A stretch of DNA of 64,000 nucleotides from Pseudomonas rhodesiae. Lineage in GTDB: Bacteria; Pseudomonadota; Gammaproteobacteria; Pseudomonadales; Pseudomonadaceae. The notes below the pieces were generated by a model. That model was not told the DNA's origin and did no database searches. It saw nothing but the letters and a program-made list of their open reading frames with translations. The stretch covers positions 62,001 to 126,000 of the forward strand of contig NZ_VFEU01000002.1 in NCBI RefSeq assembly GCF_007858255.1, written 5' to 3'. How positions within the stretch are numbered: position 1 is the first letter of the stretch; the number at the start of each line of letters is the position of its first letter. Positions 51,846-60,625 of the stretch are shown here, piece after piece. Made by a program: the position numbers and the translations under genes.

Positions 51846-53270
51846 TTAGGCCTTCAGCGGGACCAAGCGTGGGGCAATCATGTTTTCGGGGCGCAGGATG
51901 TCGTCGAGCATGGCGTCGTCGAGCAAGCCTTCTTCGCGCACCAGTTCCAGCACACCGCGGCCGCTTTCCAGGGCGATACGCGCAATGCGGGTGGCGTTTT
52001 CATAGCCGATGTACGGGTTCAGCGCGGTGACCAGGCCGATGGAGTGCTCCACCAGTTCGCGGCAGCGGGCTTCGTTGGCGGTGATGCCGACGATGCAGTG
52101 CTCGCGCAGCATGTCCATGGCGCGTTGCAGCAGGCGGATCGAGTCGAAGATCTTGAAAGCGATCAGCGGCTCCATCACGTTCAGTTGCAGCTGGCCGCCT
52201 TCGGCCGCCATGGTCAGGGCCAGGTCGTTGCCGATGACTTGGAACGCCACCTGGTTGACCGCTTCCGGAATCACCGGGTTGACCTTGCCGGGCATGATTG
52301 AGCTGCCTGGCTGGCGTGCCGGCAGGTTGATCTCGTTGATGCCGGTGCGTGGGCCGCTGGACAGCAGACGCAGGTCGTTGCAGATCTTCGACAGCTTCAC
52401 CGCAGTACGCTTGAGCATGCCGGAGAACAGCACGAAGGCGCCCATGTCGGAAGTGGCTTCGATCAGGTCGGCCGCCGGAACCACGGGCTGGCCGCTGATG
52501 ACGGCCAGGCGCTGTACGGCCAGGGCCTGGTAGCGCGGGTCGGCGTTGATGCCGGTGCCGATGGCGGTGCCGCCCAGGTTCACTTCGGTCAGCAGCTCTG
52601 GCGCCAGGGTTTTCAGGCGGGCCAGGTCTTCACCGAGAGTGGTGGCGAAGGCGCGGAATTCCTGGCCGAGGGTCATCGGCACGGCGTCTTGCAGTTGGGT
52701 GCGGCCCATTTTCAGCACGTGGCTGAACTCTTCGCCCTTGGCGGCGAACGCCTGGATCAGGCTGTCGAGGCTGGCCAACAGCGCGTCATGGCCCAGCAGC
52801 AGACCCAGGCGGATCGCGGTCGGGTAGGCGTCGTTGGTCGACTGCGCCATGTTCACGTCGTTGTTGGGGTGCAGGTACTGGTATTCGCCCTTCTGATGGC
52901 CCATGGCCTCCAGCGCGATGTTGGCGATGACTTCGTTGGCATTCATGTTGGTTGAAGTGCCGGCGCCGCCTTGAATCATGTCCACCACGAATTCTTCGTG
53001 GAAATCGCCGCGGATCAGACGGGCACAGGCTTCGCTGATGGCAGCGTGCTTGGCTTCGCTGAGCTGGCCCAACTCGCGGTTGGCATCAGCGGCGGCTTGC
53101 TTGACCATTGCCAGGCCGACCACCAATTTCGGGTAATGCGAAATCGGAACGCCCGAGAGGCGGAAGTTGTTCACCGCTCGCAGGGTTTGGATGCCGTAAT
53201 ACGCTTGAGCGGGTACTTCGAGTACGCCAAGCAGGTCTTTTTCTGTGCGGAATGATGCAGCGGAGGACAT
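51846..53270 (-). CDS. aspA: Aspartate ammonia-lyase (aspartase)
   Basis: A 474-residue fumarase/aspartase-superfamily enzyme that splits Asp into fumarate and ammonia. It has the N-terminal FRTEKDLLGVLEVPAQAYYGIQTLRA, TSTNMNANEVIAN and the superfamily signature GSSIMPGKVNP with catalytic Ser. ATG 53270 (MSSAASFRTEKD) gives the usual start; ATG 53282 is also open. It is divergent from a LysR gene 182 bases away that is likely its regulator, as PA5428-PA5429 are in P. aeruginosa. Confidence 0.94.
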   Translation of the reverse strand: MSSAASFRTEKDLLGVLEVPAQAYYGIQTLRAVNNFRLSGVPISHYPKLVVGLAMVKQAAADANRELGQLSEAKHAAISEACARLIRGDFHEEFVVDMIQGGAGTSTNMNANEVIANIALEAMGHQKGEYQYLHPNNDVNMAQSTNDAYPTAIRLGLLLGHDALLASLDSLIQAFAAKGEEFSHVLKMGRTQLQDAVPMTLGQEFRAFATTLGEDLARLKTLAPELLTEVNLGGTAIGTGINADPRYQALAVQRLAVISGQPVVPAADLIEATSDMGAFVLFSGMLKRTAVKLSKICNDLRLLSSGPRTGINEINLPARQPGSSIMPGKVNPVIPEAVNQVAFQVIGNDLALTMAAEGGQLQLNVMEPLIAFKIFDSIRLLQRAMDMLREHCIVGITANEARCRELVEHSIGLVTALNPYIGYENATRIARIALESGRGVLELVREEGLLDDAMLDDILRPENMIAPRLVPLKA

Positions 53271-53452
53271 GACGGAAATCATCTCGATATGGACCCGGGC
53301 TAAGCCGGAACGCTGTGAATCCTAGGCTTCTGGACGTTTCAGGGCCAATGCTGTTAAACACTATCCTATGCACAAACGGCATAATGGGCGTGTGACCCGG
53401 CTAACGTGGCGGGCGTGTGTGCCAAAATGGTGCATATCCGTGGGAGGAAGTG

Positions 53453-54361
53453 ATGAACCTTGAGAGCAAATGGCTGGAAGACTTCAGTGCCCTGGCGGCG
53501 ACCCGCAGCTTTTCCCAGGCGGCGGAGCGGCGCTTCGTCACCCAGCCGGCGTTCAGCCGACGCATCCGCAGCTTGGAAGCCGCGTTGGGCCTGACCCTGG
53601 TCAACCGCTCGCGCACTCCCGTGGAACTGACGGCGGCGGGGCAGTTGTTCCTGGTCACCGCGCGCACCGTGGTCGAGCAACTGGGCGAAGTGCTGCGCCA
53701 TTTGCATCATTTGGAAGGCGGGCAGGGCGAAGTCATGCAGGTGGCGGCCGCCCACTCCCTGGCGCTGGGGTTCTTCCCACGCTGGATCGCGCAACTGCGC
53801 AACGAAGGCCTGAACATCGCCACGCGGCTGGTGGCCACCAACGTCGGCGATGCCGTGCATGCCCTGCGTGAAGGTGGCTGTGATTTGATGCTAGCGTTCT
53901 ACGACCCGGACGCAGCAATGCAGATGGACGCCGAAATCTTCCCGTCCCTGCACCTGGGCAACACCGAAATGCTGCCGGTGTGCGCCGCCGATGCCAACGG
54001 CAAGCCGCTGTTCGATCTGGAAGGCGAGGGCAGCGTGCCGTTGCTGGCCTACAGCGCCGGTGCCTTCCTGGGCCGCTCGGTGCATTTGCTGCTGCGCCAG
54101 CGCGCCTTGCGCTTTACCACTGTGTACGAAACCGCCATGGCCGACAGCCTCAAAAGCATGGCGCTGGAAGGCTTGGGTATTGCGTGGGTGCCGCAACTGA
54201 GCGTGCGTGCCGAACTGGCCCGCGGCGAGTTGGTGGTCTGCGGCGGGCCGCAATGGCATGTGCCGCTGGAAATTCGTCTGTACCGCTGTGCGTTGGTGCG
54301 TAAGGCGAATGTGCGGTTGTTGTGGCGTAAGTTGGAAGGTGGGGCGGCGCAGAATACTTGA
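53453..54361 (+). CDS. LysR-type regulator divergent from aspA
   Basis: A 302-residue LysR regulator with the helix-turn-helix WLEDFSALAATRSFSQAAERRFVTQPAFSRRIRSLE (about 5-40) and an effector domain typical of the HypT-like subgroup (HSLALGFFPRWIAQL, EGGCDLMLAFYDP). HypT-like regulators sense hypochlorite or control amino-acid genes. GGAGG supports ATG 53453. It probably regulates aspA. Confidence 0.88.
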   Translation: MNLESKWLEDFSALAATRSFSQAAERRFVTQPAFSRRIRSLEAALGLTLVNRSRTPVELTAAGQLFLVTARTVVEQLGEVLRHLHHLEGGQGEVMQVAAAHSLALGFFPRWIAQLRNEGLNIATRLVATNVGDAVHALREGGCDLMLAFYDPDAAMQMDAEIFPSLHLGNTEMLPVCAADANGKPLFDLEGEGSVPLLAYSAGAFLGRSVHLLLRQRALRFTTVYETAMADSLKSMALEGLGIAWVPQLSVRAELARGELVVCGGPQWHVPLEIRLYRCALVRKANVRLLWRKLEGGAAQNT

Positions 54362-54378
54362 GCCAACACAGATCAAAC

Positions 54379-54465
54379 GTGGGAGCTGGCTTGCCTGCGA
54401 TAGTGGTGTATCAGCCGACATTTCAGGCACTGACCTTCCGCCATCGCAGGCAAGCCGGCTCCCAC
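54379..54465. repeat. REPIN: two inverted REP units
   Basis: GTGGGAGCTGGCTTGCCTGCGAT (54379-54401) is mirrored by ATCGCAGGCAAGCCGGCTCCCAC (54443-54465), one mismatch apart, with a 41-base spacer. This is the paired form of REP mobilised by RAYT transposases. No rayt gene is in the window. Confidence 0.88.
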
Positions 54466-54567
54466 AGGTTTTGTAGTGTTTTCGCTGACCTGAAAGTCAA
54501 TAAAACCGCCGGTTTGCGCCACTGGACAGATGATCGTTCCAGGGGCTGTTTATCTGAATTATTACGG

Positions 54568-54573
54568 TATACT
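54568..54573 (+). promoter_or_regulatory. Candidate -10 box of the purE-purK leader
   Basis: TATACT at 54568-54573 lies about 120 bases before purE in an AT-rich stretch (ATTATTACGGTATACTG). No good -35 is visible. If real, transcription starts near 54580 and runs through two hairpins before purE. Confidence 0.5.
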
Positions 54574-54577
54574 GCGC

Positions 54578-54653
54578 GGCCTTCGGCCGGTCCAACCGGC
54601 CACCATTCGTACAACAAGCCACGCCGGATTTCCCGCGTGGCTTGTTGTTTTTT
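54578..54653 (+). ncRNA. purE leader RNA: hairpins ending in a strong terminator (attenuator or small RNA)
   Basis: GGCCGG (54585-54590) pairs with CCGGCC (54596-54601); an alternative GGCC-TTC-GGCC hairpin (54578-54588) shares the same bases. Then a perfect 14-bp stem, ACAACAAGCCACGC (54611-54624) with GCGTGGCTTGTTGT (54635-54648), is followed by six T. It ends 38 bases before purE. So either transcription is attenuated here or a ~75-base small RNA is made. No named RNA family is recognised. Confidence 0.6.
54611..54653 (+). terminator. Strong rho-independent terminator inside the purE leader
   Basis: A perfect 14-bp stem with a 10-base loop and a six-T tail, placed between the putative promoter and purE on the same strand. 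Confidence 0.88.
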
Positions 54654-54691
54654 GACGCGCCTGCGGGCGCCCAGAGAGAAGAGGCACGACG

Positions 54692-55183
54692 ATGAGTGCA
54701 TTGGTTGGCGTGATCATGGGCTCCAAGTCCGATTGGTCCACCCTTAGCCACACCGCCGATATGCTGGAAAAACTCGGCATTCCGTACGAAGTGAAGGTGG
54801 TCTCTGCCCACCGCACCCCGGACCTGCTGTTCCAGTATGCCGATGAAGCAGAATCCCGAGGCATCGAGGTGATCATCGCTGGCGCCGGCGGCGCAGCGCA
54901 CCTTCCCGGCATGTGTGCGGCCAAGACCCACCTGCCGGTGCTCGGCGTGCCGGTGCAATCGTCGATGCTCTCGGGCGTGGATTCGCTGTTGTCCATCGTG
55001 CAGATGCCGGCCGGCATCCCGGTGGCGACCCTGGCGATCGGCAAGGCCGGCGCGATCAACGCCGCGTTGCTGTCTGCCAGCATCCTGGGCGCCAAGCACC
55101 CGCAGTTCCACGCGGTGCTGAAAAAATTCCGTGCTGAACAGACAGACAGCGTGCTGGACAATCCAGACCCACGCATCGCCTGA
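54692..55183 (+). CDS. purE: N5-carboxyaminoimidazole ribonucleotide mutase
   Basis: A 163-residue class I PurE that moves the carboxyl group of N5-CAIR to make CAIR in purine synthesis. It shows [20 protein letters not shown] and [22 protein letters not shown] precedes the start. It is followed after 11 bases by purK, whose product it uses. A terminator hairpin lies just upstream. Confidence 0.96.
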   Translation: MSALVGVIMGSKSDWSTLSHTADMLEKLGIPYEVKVVSAHRTPDLLFQYADEAESRGIEVIIAGAGGAAHLPGMCAAKTHLPVLGVPVQSSMLSGVDSLLSIVQMPAGIPVATLAIGKAGAINAALLSASILGAKHPQFHAVLKKFRAEQTDSVLDNPDPRIA

Positions 55184-55194
55184 GGTTGTAGACC

Positions 55195-56280
55195 ATGAAG
55201 ATCGGTGTAATCGGTGGCGGCCAGCTGGGCCGCATGCTCGCCCTGGCGGGCACCCCGCTGGGGATGAACTTCGCTTTCCTGGACCCGGCGCCGGACGCCT
55301 GCGCCGCGGCCTTGGGTGAGCATCTGCGCGCTGACTACAGCGACCCGGATCACCTGCGCCAACTGGCCGACGAAGTGGACCTGGTGACCTTCGAGTTCGA
55401 AAGCGTCCCGGCTGAAACCGTGGCCTTCCTGTCGCAATTCGTGCCCGTGTACCCGAGCGCCGAAGCCTTGCGCATCGCCCGCGACCGTTGGTTCGAGAAA
55501 AGCATGTTTAAGGACCTGGGCATCCCGACCCCGGACTTCGCCGATATCCAGTCCCAAGCGGACCTGGAAGCCGCCGTCGCCCGCATCGGCCTGCCGGCCG
55601 TGCTGAAAACCCGCACCCTGGGTTACGACGGCAAGGGCCAGAAAGTGCTGCGCACCGAAGCGGATGTGATTGGCACCTTCGCTGAACTGGGCAGCGTTGC
55701 CTGCCTGCTGGAAGGCTTTGTGCCCTTCACCGGCGAGGTCTCACTGATCGCCGTGCGCGCCCGCGATGGCGAAACCCGTTTTTACCCGCTGGTGCACAAC
55801 ACCCACGACAGCGGCATCCTCAAGCTGTCGGTAGCCAGCACCGATCACCCATTGCAGGCCCTGGCCGAAGACTATTCCAGCCGTGTGCTCAAGCAACTGG
55901 ATTACGTCGGCGTGATGGCGTTCGAGTTCTTTGAGGTCGACGGTGGCCTCAAGGCCAACGAGATCGCCCCACGCGTTCACAACTCCGGGCACTGGACCAC
56001 CGAAGGCGCCGAGTGCAGCCAGTTCGAGAACCACCTGCGGGCGGTAGCAGGCTTGCCGCTGGGCTCCACGGCCAAGGTGGGCGAGAGCGCGATGCTCAAT
56101 TTCATCGGCGTGGTCCCGCCGGTAGAGCGCGTGATTGCGATCGACGACTGCCACCTGCACCACTACGGCAAGGCCTTCAAGGCCGGGCGCAAGGTCGGCC
56201 ACGCCAACCTGCGTTGCCAGGACCGCGCGACGCTGCAGGCGCAGATCCTCAAGGTCGAAGCGCTGATCGCCGAGCAATAA
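55195..56280 (+). CDS. purK: N5-carboxyaminoimidazole ribonucleotide synthase
   Basis: A 361-residue ATP-grasp enzyme that carboxylates AIR with ATP and bicarbonate. It shows IGVIGGGQLGRMLA at the N-terminus, LKTRTLGYDGKGQ in the ATP-grasp region and EIAPRVHNSGHWT near residue 265. It forms an operon with purE. Confidence 0.96.
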   Translation: MKIGVIGGGQLGRMLALAGTPLGMNFAFLDPAPDACAAALGEHLRADYSDPDHLRQLADEVDLVTFEFESVPAETVAFLSQFVPVYPSAEALRIARDRWFEKSMFKDLGIPTPDFADIQSQADLEAAVARIGLPAVLKTRTLGYDGKGQKVLRTEADVIGTFAELGSVACLLEGFVPFTGEVSLIAVRARDGETRFYPLVHNTHDSGILKLSVASTDHPLQALAEDYSSRVLKQLDYVGVMAFEFFEVDGGLKANEIAPRVHNSGHWTTEGAECSQFENHLRAVAGLPLGSTAKVGESAMLNFIGVVPPVERVIAIDDCHLHHYGKAFKAGRKVGHANLRCQDRATLQAQILKVEALIAEQ

Positions 56281-56386
56281 GCCTCGGCACGGCGGGAACC
56301 ATTGGGCCCCGCCGTCTCTCTGAATGCAGGGTGGTAAAGCCTGGCTAGGCTTTGCCATGACACACATTCATTCAGAGGGAAATGCC

Positions 56387-56632
56387 ATGGGTATCATCGG
56401 AACCATTTTTATCGGCCTGATCGTCGGTCTGCTCGCGCGTTTCCTCAAGCCTGGCGACGACAGCATGGGCTGGATCATGACCATCCTGCTCGGTATCGCC
56501 GGCTCCCTGGCCGCGACTTACGGTGGCCAGGCGCTGGGTATCTATCAGGCAGGTCAAGGTGCTGGCTTCATCGGTGCGCTGGTCGGCGCAATCGTCTTGC
56601 TGGTGATCTACGGCCTGATCAAAAAGAAGTAA
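56387..56632 (+). CDS. Small GlsB/YeaQ/YmgE-family membrane protein
   Basis: An 81-residue protein with three membrane helices (IIGTIFIGLIVGLLARFL, WIMTILLGIAGSLAATY, GFIGALVGAIVLLVIYGLI) and a basic tail KKK. The family ('transglycosylase-associated') is linked to general stress but has no proven activity. GAGGGAAA supports ATG 56387. Confidence 0.88.
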   Translation: MGIIGTIFIGLIVGLLARFLKPGDDSMGWIMTILLGIAGSLAATYGGQALGIYQAGQGAGFIGALVGAIVLLVIYGLIKKK

Positions 56633-56709
56633 TCAGCCGACAAAGTCCTCTGCGCTGCGCAGGCGCAGAGGGCTAGAATGCTCGGCACTTGTACTTGCCG
56701 AGCCTCTCC

Positions 56710-57246
56710 ATGCGCCGTTTTCTATTGATTTTTCTCCTGCTGGGCACTGGCCTGGCACACGCCGGCGAACTGCCGGAAACCGACTGGCTCGACCTGATGC
56801 CGCTGTCGGACCAAAAGGCCCTTGAGGCCATGCCCGAGATCGATCACAACTCCCCCGAAGCCCAGGGCACCTTTACCGACAAAGGCGGCTTGAAGCAGAG
56901 CAAAGGCTTGCCGGCGGTGATGTATTCCACCAAGACCGTGGCCGCCATGAACGGCAAGAATATCCGCATCGGCGGTTACCCGGTTCCGCTGGAAACCGAC
57001 GCCAAGGGCCGCAGCACGCTGTTCTTTCTGGTGCCGTACCCAGGGGCCTGCATTCACGTACCGCCACCGCCGCCCAACCAACTGGTGCTGGTGCGTTATC
57101 CCAAGGGGTTGAAGCTGGACGATATCTACACGCCGCTGTGGGTGACCGGCACGTTGAAGGTGGAGACGGTGAATAACGATTTGGCCGACGCGGCCTATGC
57201 GCTGGATGCGGGCAAGGTGCGAGTAGTCAAGGAATCCGATCTCTAA
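56710..57246 (+). CDS. Secreted DUF3299 protein
   Basis: A 178-residue protein with a signal peptide (MRRFLLIFLLLGTGLAHA-G) and the DUF3299 domain (IRIGGYPVPLE...FFLVPYPGACIHVPPPPPNQLVLV...YTPLWVTGTL). The single mature Cys and His in GACIHVPPPPPNQ are conserved in the family and suggest metal binding, perhaps in a metal-uptake context, but this is unproven. The frame extends seven codons upstream without a ribosome-binding site. Confidence 0.85.
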   Translation: MRRFLLIFLLLGTGLAHAGELPETDWLDLMPLSDQKALEAMPEIDHNSPEAQGTFTDKGGLKQSKGLPAVMYSTKTVAAMNGKNIRIGGYPVPLETDAKGRSTLFFLVPYPGACIHVPPPPPNQLVLVRYPKGLKLDDIYTPLWVTGTLKVETVNNDLADAAYALDAGKVRVVKESDL

Positions 57247-57260
57247 GCCGCAATACCATC

Positions 57261-57292
57261 AATGTGGGAGGGGGGTTGCCCCTTCCCACATT
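57261..57292. repeat. REP-like hairpin
   Basis: AATGTGGGAGGGG pairs with CCCCTTCCCACATT (one bulge) around GGTTG. It lies between the convergent ends of the DUF3299 and mutarotase genes. Confidence 0.75.
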
Positions 57293-57303
57293 GGGTTCTT
57301 TAT

Positions 57304-58203
57304 CTACAGCGCGATGCCGGTGATGCTTACGCCCAGGGTATGGCGTTCGTTCGGCGCCAGCGTTACCACATCGTCCAGCACGTTCGCCGTCTCGATGCAC
57401 AGCATGTTTTGCCAGCCGTCATCGGCCATATCGTCGAAGGCTTTGGCCCGCTCGGTCCAGGGGTTCCAGATCACTGTCGATTTAGAGCCCTGGGCCGTGA
57501 GCTGGATGCGGCGCTGCCAGTCTTTGTCGACGATGCTCACCTGCGCGGGCGTATCGAGGTAGATGCGGTCGGTCTCGGCGTTGAAGCGCAGCGGGCCGGA
57601 CTGGGTCTTACTGGTCCAGCCGTCGGCGGTGTCGATATATGTCGTGCCGTCCAGGCCTTCGACCTGAACCTGGCGCACATCGCTGACGGCGAAGTAGGTA
57701 TGCAGCGCCTGGCTCAGAGTCACGGTGTCGGTGCCGCGGTTGTGGCTGGTCAGGCGGATGTGCAGTTGCTCGTCCAGCAGCAGGCTCAGGGTGAGATCGA
57801 CCTGATGGGGCCAGCCGGGGAAGCCGCCCGCAGGTACCGGTAGCCCCAGGTCGATGCGCAAGGCGTCGCCTTCAAGCTCGGTTCCGGCCAATTCCCAGCG
57901 TGCGGTGCGCGCAAACCCGTGAGCGCCGGCCGGTTGGTCACTCTGGCGCATCGCTTTGACGCTCTCGGGGTTGCGGTCGAAAACGCCAAACCATGGCCAA
58001 CACACCGGCACGCCGGTACGAATGCCTTTGCCCTGCTTGAATACCGCTTCGGGGTTCGGCCAGATCAACGGCTGCTCACCATCGCGCTGGTAGCTGAAGA
58101 TATGCGCACCCTGCCGGGCCACCTGCAGCTCGGCGCCGTTGTGGCGGATGCGCCAGCAGTCCAGCTCGTCGATTGTCACGGTTTCAACGTGGGGCGTAGG
58201 CAT
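57304..58203 (-). CDS. D-hexose-6-phosphate mutarotase (aldose-1-epimerase family)
   Basis: A 299-residue YeaD-type protein interconverting alpha and beta anomers of glucose-6-phosphate. Motifs are LQVARQGAHIFSYQ, RTGVPVCWPWFG, AHGFAR (catalytic His) and LHTYFAVSDV (second His). IWNPWTERAKAFDDM and CIETANV are also typical, with the catalytic Glu. ATG 58203 follows GAGAG; the frame extends 11 codons upstream. Confidence 0.9.
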   Translation of the reverse strand: MPTPHVETVTIDELDCWRIRHNGAELQVARQGAHIFSYQRDGEQPLIWPNPEAVFKQGKGIRTGVPVCWPWFGVFDRNPESVKAMRQSDQPAGAHGFARTARWELAGTELEGDALRIDLGLPVPAGGFPGWPHQVDLTLSLLLDEQLHIRLTSHNRGTDTVTLSQALHTYFAVSDVRQVQVEGLDGTTYIDTADGWTSKTQSGPLRFNAETDRIYLDTPAQVSIVDKDWQRRIQLTAQGSKSTVIWNPWTERAKAFDDMADDGWQNMLCIETANVLDDVVTLAPNERHTLGVSITGIAL

Positions 58204-58260
58204 ACGAAGCACTCTCAATGGCAGGTAATGGGGCAATTGACCGTCAAAACCCGATGAGGT

Positions 58261-58665
58261 TTAACGCGCGCGCGACGGTACCGAACGCGTGCGGCCGCTG
58301 CCGTCGATGGCGACGAACACGAAGACCGCCTCGGTCACCTTGCGCCATTCGCTGGACAGGGGGTCGTCGCTCCACACTTCGACCATCATCTGGATCGAGC
58401 TGCGGCCGATTTCCAGGGCCTGGGTGTAAAAGGACAATTGCGCGCCCACCGCCACCGGCACCAGGAACGCCATACGATCGATGGCTACCGTGGCCACACG
58501 CCCGCCAGCGACCTTGCTGGCCATGGCGGTGCCGGCCAGGTCCATCTGCGCGACCAGCCAGCCGCCGAAGATGTCGCCAAAGCCGTTGGTTTCACGCGGA
58601 AGCGCAGTGATTTGCAGGGCGAGATCGCCTTGCGGGATAGGATCTTCTTGTTCGAGTTCGATCAT
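58261..58665 (-). CDS. Acyl-CoA thioesterase (YciA-like)
   Basis: A 134-residue hotdog thioesterase. The N-terminal MPRETN-like block here is ALPRETNGFGDIFGGWLVAQMDLAGTAMA, with catalytic Asp in QMDLAG. It would hydrolyse short- to medium-chain acyl-CoA. A second thioesterase of the same broad fold is at 18006-18491. Confidence 0.88.
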   Translation of the reverse strand: MIELEQEDPIPQGDLALQITALPRETNGFGDIFGGWLVAQMDLAGTAMASKVAGGRVATVAIDRMAFLVPVAVGAQLSFYTQALEIGRSSIQMMVEVWSDDPLSSEWRKVTEAVFVFVAIDGSGRTRSVPSRAR

Positions 58666-59064
58666 GCCGAGGGTGCCTCTGACCCGTGACGCTTCATGGG
58701 TATTTCAAGTGGATAGCCGTCTTCTGGAAAAACGTTTCAGCACCATACCCCGCCTGATGCGTTTCTCGTAAGGCGTACTAAAGGGAAACTCTGCCAAAGC
58801 GGCTGGGTGGCGCCAACGTCGTTTTGGCACAGCAGCCCTCAAGACTGCGGGTCTGGCGCGTGCAAGGGCCGAGTATATCGACACCCATGCGCCGCGACGA
58901 CCTCCCGGCGCTCATTTGGTCGGCATTTAGCGGCTGTAATGCGGCTTTTTCCGTCAACTGTGCTTCTGGTGTGCTTTTCCAGGCGATTTGCTATCTTGCC
59001 GAACCCGTCCTGGCGCAGCCAGCACCTGGGATCTGCCGTTCTGACTAATAAGAGAAGCCTTGCC
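58666..59064. other. 399-base gap between the thioesterase and MFS genes
   Basis: A long upstream frame extension of the MFS gene (58807-59064) covers most of it, but that translation is Arg/Ser/Pro/Cys-rich and unlike any MFS N-terminus. The gap must hold two divergent promoters. AGAGAAG before 59065 is the MFS ribosome-binding site. I see no recognisable operator. Confidence 0.5.
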
Positions 59065-60354
59065 ATGTCCTCCGTGCCCGCAAGCAGTGCGCAACCCTCG
59101 CGCCCGCTGACCCGCAACGACTACAAAACCCTGTCGCTGTCCGCCTTGGGCGGGGCGCTGGAGTTCTACGACTTCATCATTTTTGTGTTTTTCGCCACCG
59201 TGGTCGGAAAACTCTTCTTTCCGGTCGACATGCCCGAATGGCTGCGCATGATGCAAACCTTCGGCATCTTCGCCGCCGGCTACCTGGCGCGTCCGCTGGG
59301 GGGCATCATCATGGCGCACTTCGGCGACCTGCTGGGGCGCAAGAAGATGTTCACCTTGAGCATCTTCATGATGGCCGTGCCGACCTTGATCATGGGCTTG
59401 CTGCCGACCTACGCGCAGATCGGCTTGTGGGCGCCGCTGTTGTTGCTGCTGATGCGCATCATCCAAGGCGCGGCAATCGGCGGGGAGGTGCCGGGAGCAT
59501 GGGTATTTGTGTCCGAGCACGTGCCGCCACGGCATATCGGCTATGCCTGCGGCACCCTGACCAGCGGCCTGACCGCCGGTATTCTGCTGGGGTCGCTGGT
59601 GGCCACTGCCATCAACACGCTGTATAGCCCGGAACAGGTGTCGGATTACGCCTGGCGTATCCCGTTCCTGCTCGGCGGTGTGTTCGGCCTGTTGTCGGTG
59701 TACCTGCGTCGCTGGTTGCATGAAACGCCGATTTTTGCCGAGATGCAGCAACGCAAGACCCTGGCCGCCGAGTTGCCGTTGCGCGCGGTGCTGCGCGATC
59801 ACCGTGGCGCCATCGTGCTGTCGATGCTGCTGACCTGGCTGCTATCGGCCGGCGTGGTGGTGGTCATCCTGATGACGCCGACCGTGCTGCAGACCATATA
59901 TCACTTCAGCCCCACCGTGGCGCTGCAAGCCAACAGCCTGGCCATCGTGACCCTGAGCCTGGGCTGCATCGCCTCCGGCGCCCTGGCCGACCGCTTCGGC
60001 GCCGGGCGCGTGCTGACCGCCGGTTGCGCGTTGCTGCTGGCGACCTCCTGGACGCTCTACCACAGCCTTCTCGACCACCCCGACTGGCTGTTCCCGCTAT
60101 ACGCCCTGACCGGCCTGTTCGTCGGCACCATCGGCGTGGTGCCTTACGTGATGGTCAAAGCTTTCCCACCGGTGGTGCGCTTCAGCGGCCTGTCGTTCTC
60201 CTACAACGTGGCCTACGCAGTGTTCGGCGGGCTGACGCCGTTGGTGGTGTCGCTGCTGATGAAGGAAAGCCCGATGGGCCCGGCGTACTACGTGGCCGTG
60301 CTGTGTGTGATGGGGATCTTGGTGGGCGGGTATCTGTGGAAGCGTGGGCGCTGA
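59065..60354 (+). CDS. MFS transporter, metabolite:H+ symporter type
   Basis: A 429-residue transporter with 12 predicted helices. The MHS-family opening LSLSALGGALEFYDFIIFVFFA and the loop motif GDLLGRKKMFTLSI are clear, as are RIIQGAAIGGEVPGAWVFVSEHVP and the C-terminal LADRFGAGRVL. It resembles the dicarboxylate and aromatic-acid carriers of this group; the substrate is unknown. ATG 59065 is chosen by homology and AGAGAAG. Confidence 0.9.
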   Translation: MSSVPASSAQPSRPLTRNDYKTLSLSALGGALEFYDFIIFVFFATVVGKLFFPVDMPEWLRMMQTFGIFAAGYLARPLGGIIMAHFGDLLGRKKMFTLSIFMMAVPTLIMGLLPTYAQIGLWAPLLLLLMRIIQGAAIGGEVPGAWVFVSEHVPPRHIGYACGTLTSGLTAGILLGSLVATAINTLYSPEQVSDYAWRIPFLLGGVFGLLSVYLRRWLHETPIFAEMQQRKTLAAELPLRAVLRDHRGAIVLSMLLTWLLSAGVVVVILMTPTVLQTIYHFSPTVALQANSLAIVTLSLGCIASGALADRFGAGRVLTAGCALLLATSWTLYHSLLDHPDWLFPLYALTGLFVGTIGVVPYVMVKAFPPVVRFSGLSFSYNVAYAVFGGLTPLVVSLLMKESPMGPAYYVAVLCVMGILVGGYLWKRGR

Positions 60355-60377
60355 TCCCTGCTGATATGCACCGATAA

Positions 60378-60407
60378 CCTGTGGCGAGGGAGCACGCTCG
60401 CCACAGG
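60378..60407. repeat. REP-like hairpin after the MFS gene
   Basis: CCTGTGGCGAG (60378-60388) and CTCGCCACAGG (60397-60407) form a perfect 11-bp stem with an 8-base loop. It is the CTGTGGCGAGGGAGC REP type and may also end the transcript. Confidence 0.75.
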
Positions 60408-60530
60408 GTTTGATTGTTACAACGATTACAGGGTATTTCAAAACCGTCCGCTCGCTTAACCCCTCGCCTTACATTCCCCGTATTCAGGGGGCCTGCACGC
60501 CGCGCTCGATCTCCTCGTTCCATACTGGCC

Positions 60531-60549
60531 TTTCATCTAATTGTCACAT
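60531..60549 (+). promoter_or_regulatory. Pho box upstream of pstS
   Basis: TTTCATCTAATTGTCACAT shows the 11-base direct repeat of a PhoB site (TTTCAT at 60531, TGTCAC at 60542; consensus CTGTCAT repeated). It lies about 80 bases before pstS, a good distance for PhoB activation. Confidence 0.75.
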
Positions 60550-60625
60550 TCCAGACATAGAGTGTTCACACGGCCTACCGATACTTGGCCCCGATCCAAC
60601 TATCCCTATCTGCTAGGAGCAAGGC

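Noticed and set aside
58807-59064. N-terminal extension of the MFS transporter
   Set aside because: The translation is rich in Arg, Ser and Cys and unlike the family; a proper start with a ribosome-binding site is at 59065.
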